From NCBI RefSeq assembly GCF_035917275.1, contig NZ_CP108508.1, positions 3,224,001-3,288,000 on the forward strand: DNA of 64,000 bases, read 5' to 3'. The DNA comes from Streptomyces sp. NBC_01237 (GTDB lineage: Bacteria > Actinomycetota > Actinomycetes > Streptomycetales > Streptomycetaceae). Below are positions 50,372 through 59,428 of the stretch, one piece after another (position 1 is the stretch's first letter; each line of letters opens with the position of its first letter). Both the position numbers and the translations under genes were made by a program. The notes under the pieces were generated by a model. It worked only from the letters and a program-made list of their open reading frames with translations. It was not told the DNA's origin and did not search any database.

Positions 50372-51264
50372 GACAGTGCCCTCCCCAGCGCGCGTCGGGC
50401 CAGCGCGGCAACGGTACGCCGCAGGTGCAGTACGGCCGGGGACAGCGGTGGTGCCTCTCCCCCGTCGGCCGGTGGTGCCTGGTCCGGGATGCAGGCCGCG
50501 GCGACGTACTCGCCGAAGGCGGCCAGCGCGTCGGGGGCCAGTCCGCGTTCGCCGTCCCAGTCGATCAGCGAGGCGATCCAGCGCTCGGCCTCCAGCGGCC
50601 GCAGCGGCATCGGCGCGATGGCGCCGACCGCGCAGCGCACGCCGCGCCGGGCCGGGTCCAGGACGATGGCGACGGAGGCCGTGGCACGGCCCGGTCCGGT
50701 GCGGCCGGTCGCCTTCAGGAACACCTGGGGGGCGTGCAGCAGCGGTACGCGGACGAAGCCGATCAGCTCGGCGGGCTGGAGCATCTCCCGGCCGGCCAGC
50801 AGGTGCGAGACCGGGATCTCGCGGCGGGCGCCACCGGGACCCGCGATGACGAGTTCGGCCTCCAGGGCGGCCAGCACCGGCAGGGCGTCACCGGTCGGCG
50901 CGGAGGTGGCGATGTTGCCGCCGAGCGTCCCGGCGTTACGGATCTGGGGCGGGCCCGCGGCGCGCGCGGAGGCGGCGAGCGCGGGGATGAGGGCGGCGAA
51001 GTCGGGCCGCCCCATGCGTGCGTGGGTGAGTCCGGCGCCGAGCAGCGCGTGACCGTCCTGGTAGTGCCAGCCGCGCAGCTCGCTGATCCGGCCGAGGCCG
51101 ACCAGTCCGGAGGGGCGCAGCAGCCCCTTGTTGACGGCCGCCATGAGGTCCGTGCCACCGGCTACGGGGACGGCGGCAGGCATGGCGCCGAGTGCCGCCA
51201 CGGCCTCGTCTAGCGAGGCCGGCAGCGTCACCGAATGCATCGCCTGCGGTGCGTGCGTGGTCAA
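50368..51264 (-). CDS. FAD-binding subunit of the molybdenum hydroxylase, CoxM type (298 aa)
   Basis: The FAD domain shows VPVAGGTDLMAAVNKGLLRP, GAGLTHARMG, and the flavin-binding IRNAGTLGGNIATSAPTGDA, then a CO-dehydrogenase flavoprotein C-terminal domain. Start is assigned to TTG 51264 because GGGAAGGGG sits upstream at a normal distance; the ATG at 51240 has none. First gene of the operon; its stop overlaps the next start by GTGA. Confidence 0.88.
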   Translation of the reverse strand: MTTHAPQAMHSVTLPASLDEAVAALGAMPAAVPVAGGTDLMAAVNKGLLRPSGLVGLGRISELRGWHYQDGHALLGAGLTHARMGRPDFAALIPALAASARAAGPPQIRNAGTLGGNIATSAPTGDALPVLAALEAELVIAGPGGARREIPVSHLLAGREMLQPAELIGFVRVPLLHAPQVFLKATGRTGPGRATASVAIVLDPARRGVRCAVGAIAPMPLRPLEAERWIASLIDWDGERGLAPDALAAFGEYVAAACIPDQAPPADGGEAPPLSPAVLHLRRTVAALARRALGRALS

Positions 51265-51713
51265 CCCAGCTGCCCCTTCCCGGTGTCCCGGCAGTCCCGC
51301 CTGTTCCGCCGTACGGTACGTGCTCACAGCCCGGACGTGGCAACTCTGGCACATCTTCCGACCGGACCGACGCGAGGGTCCACGAAGGACGCATCCGTCC
51401 CTGACCAGAGGGTAAATCCGCTTTCGCATGCCTTCGGCGCAGAGTGTGAATTGCCACTCTTCGGCGAGGCTTGTACGACTTATTCGGTTCGTTCCGCACG
51501 TCGCGCACGCCTCGCGCCCGCGCGAATTCCCGCCTTCCGCGCGCCTTGCGCACACCTCCCGCACCCCCGCACCGCACCGCCGCACGGCACCCCCGCACCG
51601 CACGCCCGCACCCTCCGTTTCGCGCCCCGCGCCCTCCGCACCTCCGCGCCCGCGCGGGTCTTCGCGCGGGCGCGGAGGCGGAGCAGTGGCCGGAACTCGC
51701 CCGGCGCGGCGGC
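51265..51713. other. Intergenic region upstream of the molybdenum-hydroxylase operon
   Basis: About 450 bases. The right part contains the GH20-operon terminator (51641-51678). 51545-51620 is a skewed C-rich stretch of CCGCAC words. The left part (51420-51500) is AT-richer and includes a short dyad AGAGTG/CACTCT (51441-51460), the most plausible place for the operon promoter. Confidence 0.5.
51641..51678 (-). terminator. Terminator of the sugar transporter / hexosaminidase operon
   Basis: A perfect 16-bp GC stem (51641-51656 with 51663-51678) around a GGTCTT loop lies 36 bases past the GH20 stop. Confidence 0.85.
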
Positions 51714-53429
51714 TCACACGTTCGGGGGCGGACCTTCCAGCGGGCGTCCGAGGATGCCGGGGCGCTGCTGCCACGGCAACGGGCCGCCCGGCGGGCGGTA
51801 GTCGACGCCGAGGGCGTCGAGCCGGGCGTAGTGCGTGGTCATGCGGCGCTCGAAGTCCGAGAAGTCCCGGTCGGCGGAGGCGGGCAGGGCCGACCAGGCG
51901 ACCTCGGCGAAGGCCGCGAGCCTCGGGAAGACCTGGTAGTCGACGCGGGCCCGGTTCTGCATGACCTCGGTCCAGACATTGGCCTGGGTGCCCAGGATGT
52001 GACGGGCCGCCTCCTCGGAGAGGCCCGGGGGCACAGGTTCGAAGCGGTAGACGTCCTCCAGCGTGCGGACGAAGCCGATCGGCATCGGCTCGTCGGGGCC
52101 GCCGTGCTGACGGTGGTCCAGATACACCTGCTGCTCGGGGCACATCACGACGTCGTGCCCCGCCTCGGCGGCGGCGATGCCTCCCGCGTAGCCGCGCCAC
52201 GAGGAGACCGCGGCGCCCTGGGGGAGGCCGCCTTCGAGGATCTCGTCCCAGCCGATGAGGCGGCGCCCGCGCTCGGTGAGCCAGGTGTCGAAGTGCCCGA
52301 TGAACCACGCCTGGAGCCCGTCCTCGTCGGCGAGACCGAGTTCGGCGATCCGGGCCTGAGCGGTCGGGGACTTCCGCCACTGGTCCTTGAGGCATTCGTC
52401 GCCGCCGACGTGGATGAACGGCGAGGTGGCGGCCGGGAAGAGTTCCAGGATCTCCTCGAAGACGCCCTCGAAGAAGCGCAGGGTGTTGTCAGTGGGGGCG
52501 AGTACGTTCGGGGTGATGCCCCAGGTGTCCCAGACGGAGAGGGTGGTGGTGTCGATGACGTCGGTGTTGCCGAGTTCGGGGTACGCGCTGATGGCGGCCT
52601 GCGAGTGGCCGGGGATGTCGATCTCGGGGACGACACTGATATGCCGCTCCGCCGCGTACGCGACGATCTCGCGGATGTCGTCCTGCGTGTAGTAGCCGCC
52701 GTACGGGGTCTCGTCCCACAGTTCGGAGGCCCGGTGGCCGTATTTGGTACGGGCACGCCAGGCGCCGACCTCGGTGAGGCGCGGGTGGCGCTTGATCTCG
52801 ACGCGCCAGCCCTGGTCGTCGGTGAGGTGGAAGTGGAAGACGTTCAGCTTGTGGGCCGCGAGGAGGTCGAGGTAGCGCAGGACGTCGTCCTTGGGCATGA
52901 AGTGCCGTGAGACGTCGAGCATGAGGCCGCGCCAGGCGAAACGGGGGGCGTCCTCGATCTCCAGGGCGGGGATGCCCGGGTGCGGTTCCGCGGTCACCGG
53001 GGCCCGCCGGAAGGCGTCGGGACCCAGCAGCTGGCGGAGCGTCTGCGCGCCCCAGAAGACACCCGCGGCGCCGCCCCCGGCGACGCGGACGCCGGATTCC
53101 GGGTCGACGGACAGCCGGTAGCCCTCGGGCGCCAGGGCCGGGTCGATCAGCAGCTCGACGGTGTTCCCGGCGCGGACGGTGTCCCCGCCACCCGCCGTAC
53201 TCCCCGCGTCCCCGCCACCCGCCGTACTCCCCGCGTGTCCGGCGTCCGTCCCGCTCCCCGCGCCCGGCGCCAGGGGCAGGCCGAACGCGGCCCCGAGCGT
53301 GGCGCGCAGCCAGCGTTCCGTGTCCTCGGTGCCCGGAGCCGCGGTGATGGTGGTGGACCGGTCCGGAACGAATCCGCACCGCCCCGCGTCACCGATGCGT
53401 CCGGGCGCCGGGATCAGGTCCATGGGCAT
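51714..53429 (-). CDS. Beta-N-acetylhexosaminidase, GH20 (571 aa)
   Basis: Releases terminal N-acetylglucosamine (or GalNAc) from oligosaccharides by substrate-assisted catalysis. After an N-terminal GH20b domain (ERWLRATLGAAFGLPLAPGA with a Gly/Ala/Thr repeat GSTAGGGDAG) the TIM barrel starts at RFAWRGLMLDVSRHFMPKDD. HFHLTDDQGWRVEIKRHP, VVPEIDIPGHSQAAISAYP and FIHVGGDECLKDQW follow; Asp344-Glu345 are the catalytic pair. No export signal, so it acts on sugars already imported. Coupled 4 bases after the permease. Confidence 0.95.
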   Translation of the reverse strand: MPMDLIPAPGRIGDAGRCGFVPDRSTTITAAPGTEDTERWLRATLGAAFGLPLAPGAGSGTDAGHAGSTAGGGDAGSTAGGGDTVRAGNTVELLIDPALAPEGYRLSVDPESGVRVAGGGAAGVFWGAQTLRQLLGPDAFRRAPVTAEPHPGIPALEIEDAPRFAWRGLMLDVSRHFMPKDDVLRYLDLLAAHKLNVFHFHLTDDQGWRVEIKRHPRLTEVGAWRARTKYGHRASELWDETPYGGYYTQDDIREIVAYAAERHISVVPEIDIPGHSQAAISAYPELGNTDVIDTTTLSVWDTWGITPNVLAPTDNTLRFFEGVFEEILELFPAATSPFIHVGGDECLKDQWRKSPTAQARIAELGLADEDGLQAWFIGHFDTWLTERGRRLIGWDEILEGGLPQGAAVSSWRGYAGGIAAAEAGHDVVMCPEQQVYLDHRQHGGPDEPMPIGFVRTLEDVYRFEPVPPGLSEEAARHILGTQANVWTEVMQNRARVDYQVFPRLAAFAEVAWSALPASADRDFSDFERRMTTHYARLDALGVDYRPPGGPLPWQQRPGILGRPLEGPPPNV

Positions 53430-53433
53430 GACG

Positions 53434-54321
53434 TCAGTCCTTAACCGCTCCGCCCAGTCCCGAGACCAGGCGTCGCTGTACGAGTACGAAGAAGACCAGC
53501 ACGGGAATGGTCATCACCGTCGAGGCTGCCATGATCCCTCCCCAGTCGTTCTCGTCGGGCTTGAAGAACACCAGCAGCGCCATCGGGAGCGTCGACTGGG
53601 AGGTGTCGCTGATGATGAACGACTTGGCGAAGAGGAAGTCGTTCCAGGTCGAGATGAAGGAGAAGACGCTCGTCGCCACGAGGCCGGGGAAGACCAGCGG
53701 GAAGAGGATCTGCCACAGGAAGCGGGTGCGGCTCGCCCCGTCGATGTAGGCGGCCTCCTCCAGCGCCTCCGGAACCGCCTTGACGAAGCCGCGCAGCATC
53801 CAGATCGCGAACGGCAGCGAGAAGGCGAGGTGCGGCAGGATCAGCGAGCCCAGGGTGTTCAGCTGTCCGAAGTCCCGCATCAGGAAGAACAGCGGGATGG
53901 TCAGCGCCTCGACCGGCACCATCTGCGCCACCAGGAACATGATCAGCAGGGTGGTGCGGAACCGGAAGCGGAATCTGGTCACGGCCGTGGCGGCCAGGAA
54001 GGCGATCAGCGCGGACGCGATGACGACCGTGCCCGCCACGAGCAGACTGTTGAGGAAGTAGCGGCCGAAATCCTGCTGTTCGAAGACCCGGCGGAACGAG
54101 TCGAGCGACGGGGACAGGGTCCAGGGGCGGGCCTCGGTCGACTGGATCTCGCCCGCCGGTTTCACGGCGGAGAGCACCATCCAGTACAGCGGGAAGGCGA
54201 CGGCCGCGGCGATGAGCAGTGCGGCGGCCTCGGCGGCCAGCCTGCCGGGCCGCCGGACGCGCAGGACCGAGCGCAGCCGGCCGCCCGCGGTGGCAGCGCT
54301 ACCGGTACCGGTCGGGCTCAC
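53434..54321 (-). CDS. Sugar ABC transporter permease, MalG type (295 aa)
   Basis: Six helices with the EAA loop EALEEAAYIDGASRTRFLWQ and downstream ILFPLVFPGLVATSVFSFIS. The GTG at 54321 follows GGGGGAGG and overlaps the stop of the first permease by GTGA. It works with the MalF-type partner and the binding lipoprotein; the ATPase (probably the shared MsiK) is not encoded here, as is usual in Streptomyces. Confidence 0.93.
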   Translation of the reverse strand: MSPTGTGSAATAGGRLRSVLRVRRPGRLAAEAAALLIAAAVAFPLYWMVLSAVKPAGEIQSTEARPWTLSPSLDSFRRVFEQQDFGRYFLNSLLVAGTVVIASALIAFLAATAVTRFRFRFRTTLLIMFLVAQMVPVEALTIPLFFLMRDFGQLNTLGSLILPHLAFSLPFAIWMLRGFVKAVPEALEEAAYIDGASRTRFLWQILFPLVFPGLVATSVFSFISTWNDFLFAKSFIISDTSQSTLPMALLVFFKPDENDWGGIMAASTVMTIPVLVFFVLVQRRLVSGLGGAVKD

Positions 54322-55295
54322 AGTTCCTCCCCCTGGCGCCGTACCAGGCGCAGATAGACCAGCGTGACGGCCAGCAGGATCACCAGCATCACGACGCCGA
54401 TCGCCGATCCGAGGCTGTACTGCGAGGACGCGAACGCCTTCTGGTACGCGTACACGTTGAGCACCAGGTTCTGGCCCGCGATGCCGCCGCCGTTGGTCAT
54501 GACATAGATCTGGGTGAAGACCTTGAAGTCCCAGATGATCGACTGGATGGTGACGACGACGAGGATCGGGCGCAGCATCGGCGCAGTGACGGACCGCCAG
54601 ATCCGCCACTGGGAGGCCCCGTCCAGCGACGCGGCCTCCAGCACCTCGGTGGGGATGGCCCGGATGCCCGCGTACACGGTCACCATGACGAACGGGAACG
54701 AGCACCAGAGCACTTCCAGGAGCACCAGGGCGAAGGCGCTGTAGCGCCCGTACGTCCAGGAGAAGTCGCCGAGCCCCAGCACCTTGTTGACCGGTCCGAA
54801 GTCGGGGTCGAAGAGGAACACCCAGACGGTGGAGCCGGTGATCGCGGGTGTCGCCCAGGCGCCCAGCGCGGCCACCATCAGCGCGAGCCGGGGCAGGGCG
54901 CGGATCCGGGTCAGCAGGACCGCGAGGGCGCAGCCGACCAGCAGGGTGGCCAGCACGCAGACCGAGGCGAAGACCACGGTGGCGAGGAGGACCTGCCAGA
55001 ACTGGCTGTCGTTGAAGAGGGTCGCGTAGTTGCCCAGGCCCTTGAAGGTGGTCGGCTCGCCACCGCTGACCTGGGCCTGGGTGTACTCCAGGAAGGAGAT
55101 CAGACCGAGTTGGTAGATCGGGTAGACCAGCAGCCCGGCCAGCAGGACCAGTGCGGGCAGCAGGTAGAGCCAGGGGGTCCAGCCGGGGCGCCGCGCGGGT
55201 GAGCCGGAGCGGCGCCGCCGGGGCGGGCGGCCGGTGACCGGGCCGGCCGGACCGGCCTGCCCTGGGGTCTTGTACGCCGTCGTGTCCGCGGTCAT
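54318..55295 (-). CDS. Sugar ABC transporter permease, MalF type (325 aa)
   Basis: A Pro/Arg/Gly-rich N-terminal tail (about 45 residues) is followed by six helices. The EAA loop is PTEVLEAASLDGASQWRIWR, then SVTAPMLRPILVVVTIQSII. It is 2 bases downstream of the binding-protein gene and shares a 4-base overlap with the next permease, so the three are co-translated. Confidence 0.93.
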   Translation of the reverse strand: MTADTTAYKTPGQAGPAGPVTGRPPRRRRSGSPARRPGWTPWLYLLPALVLLAGLLVYPIYQLGLISFLEYTQAQVSGGEPTTFKGLGNYATLFNDSQFWQVLLATVVFASVCVLATLLVGCALAVLLTRIRALPRLALMVAALGAWATPAITGSTVWVFLFDPDFGPVNKVLGLGDFSWTYGRYSAFALVLLEVLWCSFPFVMVTVYAGIRAIPTEVLEAASLDGASQWRIWRSVTAPMLRPILVVVTIQSIIWDFKVFTQIYVMTNGGGIAGQNLVLNVYAYQKAFASSQYSLGSAIGVVMLVILLAVTLVYLRLVRRQGEEL

Positions 55296-55297
55296 CG

Positions 55298-56602
55298 TCA
55301 GCCCGCGGCAGCGAACGCCGCGTCCATCTTCTTGGCCGCGTCGTCCGAGGCCCGCGCCACGTCCTTACGGCCGCTGACGACCTCCTGGAACATCGTCGGC
55401 AGGACCAGCGAGGCGTCGATCTGGGCCCAGCCGGCCGAGGCCGGTACGAACTTGGCGCCCGCGCCCAGCGTCTGGACGAACGGCGCGACGAACGGCTGCT
55501 TCTTCGCGGCGTTGGCCAGCACGTCGGTGTACGTGGGCAGGAAGCCCATCGCGTCGAACAGCTTGGCCTGGGTCTGCTTGCCGGTCAGCGACTTCAGCAG
55601 GTCGACGGCGAGCGTGCGGTGCGAACTGCTCTTGAGTACGCCGATGTTGTTGCCGCCCGCGAAGGCGGGCGCGATGGACCCCTCGGCCACGCCGGGCAGC
55701 GGGACCACGGCGTACTTGCCCTTGACGGTGCCGGCCTCGACCGCCGCGTGGCTGAAGTCGCCGCCGATCGCCATGGCCGCCTTGCCGGAGGCGAACGCGG
55801 TGACGGTGGCGTTGCCGCCCATGGAGGCGCACTTGGCGGCCGGGCAGTTGGCGTCGCCGAAGAGCGAGGCGTAGGCCTCGATGCCCTTGCGCGCCTTGTC
55901 GCTGTTGATGGCCGCCTTGTACGTACCGCCGCTCTCCCCGGCCAGTTCGCCGCCGTTCGCCCAGATGAACGGCATCGCCCCGTAGGTGTACGCGCCGCCG
56001 ACCGCGAGGCCGTAGAGGTCCGGCTTCGCCTTGTGGATCTTCTTGGCGGTGGAGATCAGCTCCGCCTGGGACTTGGGGGCGTCGATGCCGAGGTCCTCGA
56101 AGACGTCGGTGCGGTAGTAGAGCGCGCGTACGCCGACGAAGAGCGGGGCTCCGTACACCTTGCCGCCGACGGTGACGGACTGCCTGGCCGTCGGGTCGGT
56201 GTCCTTGGCCTCGTCCCAGGCGGCGAACTCCTCGCTGACATCGGCCAGTCCGCCGTCCTTCACGTATCCGGCGGTGTCGGTGTTGCCGTACTCGATGAGG
56301 TCCGGGGCGCTCTTGGGGTCGTTGAAGGCCGCCTTGATCCGCTGGGCGCGGGTGTCGACGGGTATGTACTCGATCTCGACCTTCGCGTCCTTGTGGCTCT
56401 TCCTGAAGTCGGCCACGGCCGCGTCGACGACCTGCTCCTTGGGCTTGTTGCCGACCTCCTGGAACAGCCAGACGCGCAGCGTGCCGGACTTCTCGTCCCC
56501 CTTGGCGCTGGTGTCGGAGGTCTGCGGCGCACAGGCGGTGGCGGTGAGGCCCGCCAGTACAAGTGCCGCGGCCGGGGCGGCGATTCGGGCAGATAGCTTC
56601 AT
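55298..56602 (-). CDS. Sugar-binding lipoprotein (434 aa)
   Basis: A lipoprotein signal (MKLSARIAAPAAALVLAGLT then ATAC, lipid Cys24) precedes a family-1 solute-binding domain: GTLRVWLFQEVGNKPKEQVV, YGAPLFVGVRALYYRTDVFE, IWANGGELAG, and ALPEANAV-like helices. Together with the intracellular hexosaminidase and the DasR box upstream, an amino-sugar oligosaccharide (chitobiose-like) is the likely ligand. It heads the operon. Confidence 0.93.
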   Translation of the reverse strand: MKLSARIAAPAAALVLAGLTATACAPQTSDTSAKGDEKSGTLRVWLFQEVGNKPKEQVVDAAVADFRKSHKDAKVEIEYIPVDTRAQRIKAAFNDPKSAPDLIEYGNTDTAGYVKDGGLADVSEEFAAWDEAKDTDPTARQSVTVGGKVYGAPLFVGVRALYYRTDVFEDLGIDAPKSQAELISTAKKIHKAKPDLYGLAVGGAYTYGAMPFIWANGGELAGESGGTYKAAINSDKARKGIEAYASLFGDANCPAAKCASMGGNATVTAFASGKAAMAIGGDFSHAAVEAGTVKGKYAVVPLPGVAEGSIAPAFAGGNNIGVLKSSSHRTLAVDLLKSLTGKQTQAKLFDAMGFLPTYTDVLANAAKKQPFVAPFVQTLGAGAKFVPASAGWAQIDASLVLPTMFQEVVSGRKDVARASDDAAKKMDAAFAAAG

Positions 56603-56623
56603 CCGGAACCCCTACAGATCGGT

Positions 56624-56642
56624 CGTTGCATCATGCGCAACG
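56624..56642. promoter_or_regulatory. Inverted repeat operator candidate upstream of the sugar operon
   Basis: CGTTGC-N7-GCAACG (56624-56642), 22 bases before the start codon of the sugar-binding gene. It resembles LacI/ROK-type operators and would lie between transcription start and translation start. Regulator unknown. Confidence 0.5.
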
Positions 56643-56697
56643 CGCGTTTCGTTCTGCACAACTGGCAGGAGGGTAGGTCCGGACCTGAGCGCCGACA

Positions 56698-56713
56698 AGT
56701 GGTCTCTACCACT
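56698..56713. promoter_or_regulatory. DasR-responsive element (dre)
   Basis: AGTGGTCTCTACCACT is a near-perfect 16-base dre palindrome (family consensus A(C/G)TGGTCTAGACCA(G/C)T). It lies 96 bases upstream of the sugar-binding gene. DasR is the GntR-type repressor of N-acetylglucosamine use, which fits the downstream hexosaminidase operon. Confidence 0.85.
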
Positions 56714-56791
56714 CTGTGACCCACGGGTGCAGCCCGTGCAACGAGAAGCACCTCACAGAGCCCTTTCCGGACACCCGCCGGGCATGCGAAA

Positions 56792-56827
56792 GCCCCCGGG
56801 GCGCGCATCTCTGCACACCCCGGGGGC
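56792..56827 (-). terminator. Terminator of the DUF3039 gene
   Basis: GCCCCCGGGG (56792-56801) pairs with CCCCGGGGGC (56818-56827) across a 16-base loop, 32 bases past the stop at 56859. Confidence 0.75.
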
Positions 56828-56858
56828 CAGGAACCGGAGGGTCACATCCGGCTGCGGA

Positions 56859-57152
56859 CTACTTCTTGTCCTTGCCGCCCTTGCCCTTGTCCTTGTCGCC
56901 GCCGGCGCCCATGGACTCGTAGATCTCCTTGCACATGGGGCAGACCGGATACTTCTTGGGGTCGCGCCCCGGCACCCAGACCTTGCCGCACAGTGCCACC
57001 ACGGGAGTGCCCTCCAGGGCACTCGCCATGATCTTGTCCTTCTGGACGTAATGGGCGTAGCGCTCGTGGTCGCCGTCGCCGTTCGACACCTGTGGGGTCG
57101 GCTCTACGAGGGTCCCCGTACCTGCCCCGCGATCGGGCTCAAGAGTGCTCAT
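56859..57152 (-). CDS. DUF3039 protein (97 aa)
   Basis: Typical actinobacterial DUF3039: HERYAHYVQKDKIMASALEG, VVALCGKVWVPGRDPKKYPV and CPMCKEIYESM. The three Cys (one, then CPMC) suggest a zinc site. The C-terminus is Gly/Lys-rich. Start at 57152 (MSTLEPDRG). Essential-looking but uncharacterised small protein; no enzyme motif. Confidence 0.88.
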   Translation of the reverse strand: MSTLEPDRGAGTGTLVEPTPQVSNGDGDHERYAHYVQKDKIMASALEGTPVVALCGKVWVPGRDPKKYPVCPMCKEIYESMGAGGDKDKGKGGKDKK

Positions 57153-57182
57153 AACCGCCAAGGGTACTGAAAGCCGCGGGTG

Positions 57183-57743
57183 TCAGTTCAGCGAAGGGTC
57201 GTCCGGATACGTCGCGATCATCGCCAGTTCGCTGCGCTGGCGGCGCAGGACCGCCCGCCAGAGCTTCTCCGGGCGCGGCGAGGAGACATCCCCGGGCTCC
57301 GACTCGACCACGTACCAGGCGCCGCCCGTCAGCTCGCTCTCCAGTTGACCGGGGCCCCATCCGGCGTACCCGGCGAAGATCCGCAGCGAGCCCAGCGCCG
57401 CGGCCAGCAGCTCCGGCGGGGCCTCCAGGTCCACCAGGCCGATCGCCCCGTGCACCCGGCGCCAGCCGAGGGGGCCCTCGTCGCCGGGGATCACCGCCAC
57501 GCCGAGGGCGGAGTCCAGCGACACCGGGCCGCCCTGGAAGACCACGTCCGGCTCACCGGTCAGACCGGCCCAGGACGCGAGGATGTCACCGACACCGACG
57601 GGCGTCGGCCGGTTCAGGACCACGCCGAGTGAGCCCTCCTCGTCGTGGTCGAGAAGAAGCACCACCGCCCGGTCGAAATTCGGGTCCGCCAGGGCGGGTG
57701 TGGCCACGAGCAATCGCCCTGTGAGGGAGGACACCTCGGTCAT
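57183..57743 (-). CDS. YqgE/AlgH family protein (186 aa)
   Basis: Family pieces are SLTGRLLVATPALADPNFDR, AVVLLLDHDEEGSLGVVLNR and GYAGWGPGQLESELTGGAWY. The start at 57743 drops a basic extension. Crystal structures of relatives show a two-domain alpha/beta fold of unknown biochemistry; AlgH affects alginate regulation in Pseudomonas. Divergent from murA. Confidence 0.93.
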   Translation of the reverse strand: MTEVSSLTGRLLVATPALADPNFDRAVVLLLDHDEEGSLGVVLNRPTPVGVGDILASWAGLTGEPDVVFQGGPVSLDSALGVAVIPGDEGPLGWRRVHGAIGLVDLEAPPELLAAALGSLRIFAGYAGWGPGQLESELTGGAWYVVESEPGDVSSPRPEKLWRAVLRRQRSELAMIATYPDDPSLN

Positions 57744-57934
57744 GACAGGAATGATCCCGCATGTTCGCCCCCCGCGGGCACCGGATGGCGCGGCCACCCA
57801 CCCGCGGCGAGCGAGCGCAGCTCAGGGCGCACTGATGCACAAGGAGCGCACTGCGCGGCGGCCGTTGCGGACGGTGACCCTCCGCAACATTCGGCGAGCG
57901 GAACGTGTTGTGGCGGATTCATGACGTTCGTACA

Positions 57935-57960
57935 CCCCCCTTCGCCTTACGGAAGGGGGG
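57935..57960 (+). promoter_or_regulatory. Hairpin in the murA leader
   Basis: CCCCCCTTC (57935-57943) pairs with GAAGGGGGG (57952-57960) around an 8-base loop, about 60 bases before the murA start. It could be an attenuator or a leader-stability element. Confidence 0.45.
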
Positions 57961-58019
57961 TAGGAGGCCATTACCCTTTTCGTTGGCCCCCCGCCCGACC
58001 ACTCCGGAACGCGAGATAC

Positions 58020-59360
58020 ATGACCGGCACAGACGATGTCCTGCTTGTCCACGGCGGCACCCCGCTGGAGGGCGAGATCCGCGTCCGAGGCGCCAAGAAC
58101 CTGGTGCCGAAGGCAATGGTCGCCGCGCTGCTCGGCAGCGGGCCCAGCCGACTCCGCAATGTGCCCGACATCCGTGATGTACGGGTGGTCCGGGGACTGC
58201 TGCAGCTCCATGGCGTGACCGTGCGTCCCGGTGATGAACCGGGCGAACTGATTCTCGATCCGTCGCACGTCGAGAGCGCGAACGTCGCCGACATCGACGC
58301 CCACGCCGGCTCGTCGCGCATCCCGATCCTCTTCTGCGGCCCGCTGCTGCACCGGCTGGGCCATGCCTTCATCCCGGGCCTCGGCGGCTGTGACATCGGC
58401 GGCCGGCCGATCGACTTCCACTTCGAGGTGCTGCGCCAGTTCGGCGCGACCATCGAGAAGCGGGCGGACGGCCAGTATCTGGAGGCCCCGCAGCGACTGC
58501 GCGGCACGAAGATCCGGCTGCCGTACCCGTCGGTGGGCTCCACCGAGCAGGTGCTGCTGACGGCGGTGCTCGCCGAGGGCGTCACCGAGCTGTCCAACGC
58601 GGCCGTGGAGCCGGAGATCGAGGACCTCATCTGCGTACTGCAGAAGATGGGCGCGATCATCTCCATGGACACCGACCGGACGATCCGGATCACGGGTGTC
58701 GACAAGCTCGACGGCTATACGCACCGGGCGATCCCGGACCGCCTGGAGGCGGCCTCCTGGGCGTCCGCGGCGCTGGCGACCGAGGGCAACATCTATGTGC
58801 GCGGCGCCCAGCAGCGCTCGATGATGACCTTCCTCAACACCTTCCGCCGGGTCGGCGGTGCCTTCGAGATCGACGACGAGGGCATCCGCTTCTGGCACCC
58901 CGGCGGCGCGCTGAACGCCATCGCGCTGGAGACCGATGTGCACCCCGGCTTCCAGACCGACTGGCAGCAGCCCCTGGTGGTGGCGCTGACGCAGGCCGCG
59001 GGCCTGTCCATCGTCCACGAGACGGTGTACGAGTCCCGGCTCGGCTTCACCTCCGCACTCAACCAGATGGGTGCGCACATCCAGCTCTACCGCGAATGCC
59101 TGGGCGGCTCAGACTGCCGCTTCGGCCAGCGCAACTTCCTCCACTCCGCGGTCGTCTCCGGGCCGACGAAGCTCCAGGGCGCGGATCTGGTCATCCCTGA
59201 CCTGCGTGGCGGTTTCTCGTACCTGATCGCCGCGCTGGCGGCCCAGGGCACGTCGCGGGTGCACGGCATCGACCTGATCAACCGCGGCTACGAGAACTTC
59301 ATGGACAAGCTCGAAAAGCTCGGCGCGAAGGTCGAACTGCCCGGCGGCTCGCTCGTCTGA
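58020..59360 (+). CDS. murA: UDP-N-acetylglucosamine 1-carboxyvinyltransferase (446 aa)
   Basis: First committed step of peptidoglycan precursor synthesis (enolpyruvyl transfer from PEP to UDP-GlcNAc). The catalytic Cys is present at residue 124 in GLGGCDIGGRPIDFHFEVLR, so fosfomycin sensitivity is expected (resistant forms have Asp). Other conserved segments are VRGAKNLVPKAMVAALLGSG, HRAIPDRLEAASWASAALAT and DLRGGFSYLIAALAAQGTSR. The ATG at 58020 was chosen over the much longer frame that starts at 57645 inside yqgE sequence. Confidence 0.97.
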   Translation: MTGTDDVLLVHGGTPLEGEIRVRGAKNLVPKAMVAALLGSGPSRLRNVPDIRDVRVVRGLLQLHGVTVRPGDEPGELILDPSHVESANVADIDAHAGSSRIPILFCGPLLHRLGHAFIPGLGGCDIGGRPIDFHFEVLRQFGATIEKRADGQYLEAPQRLRGTKIRLPYPSVGSTEQVLLTAVLAEGVTELSNAAVEPEIEDLICVLQKMGAIISMDTDRTIRITGVDKLDGYTHRAIPDRLEAASWASAALATEGNIYVRGAQQRSMMTFLNTFRRVGGAFEIDDEGIRFWHPGGALNAIALETDVHPGFQTDWQQPLVVALTQAAGLSIVHETVYESRLGFTSALNQMGAHIQLYRECLGGSDCRFGQRNFLHSAVVSGPTKLQGADLVIPDLRGGFSYLIAALAAQGTSRVHGIDLINRGYENFMDKLEKLGAKVELPGGSLV

Positions 59361-59428
59361 CGGCCGGCCACGGCCGCCCGTACCGTGCTGCCGCACACCG
59401 CACGGCAAGGTCCGCCCGTACGTTCGCA

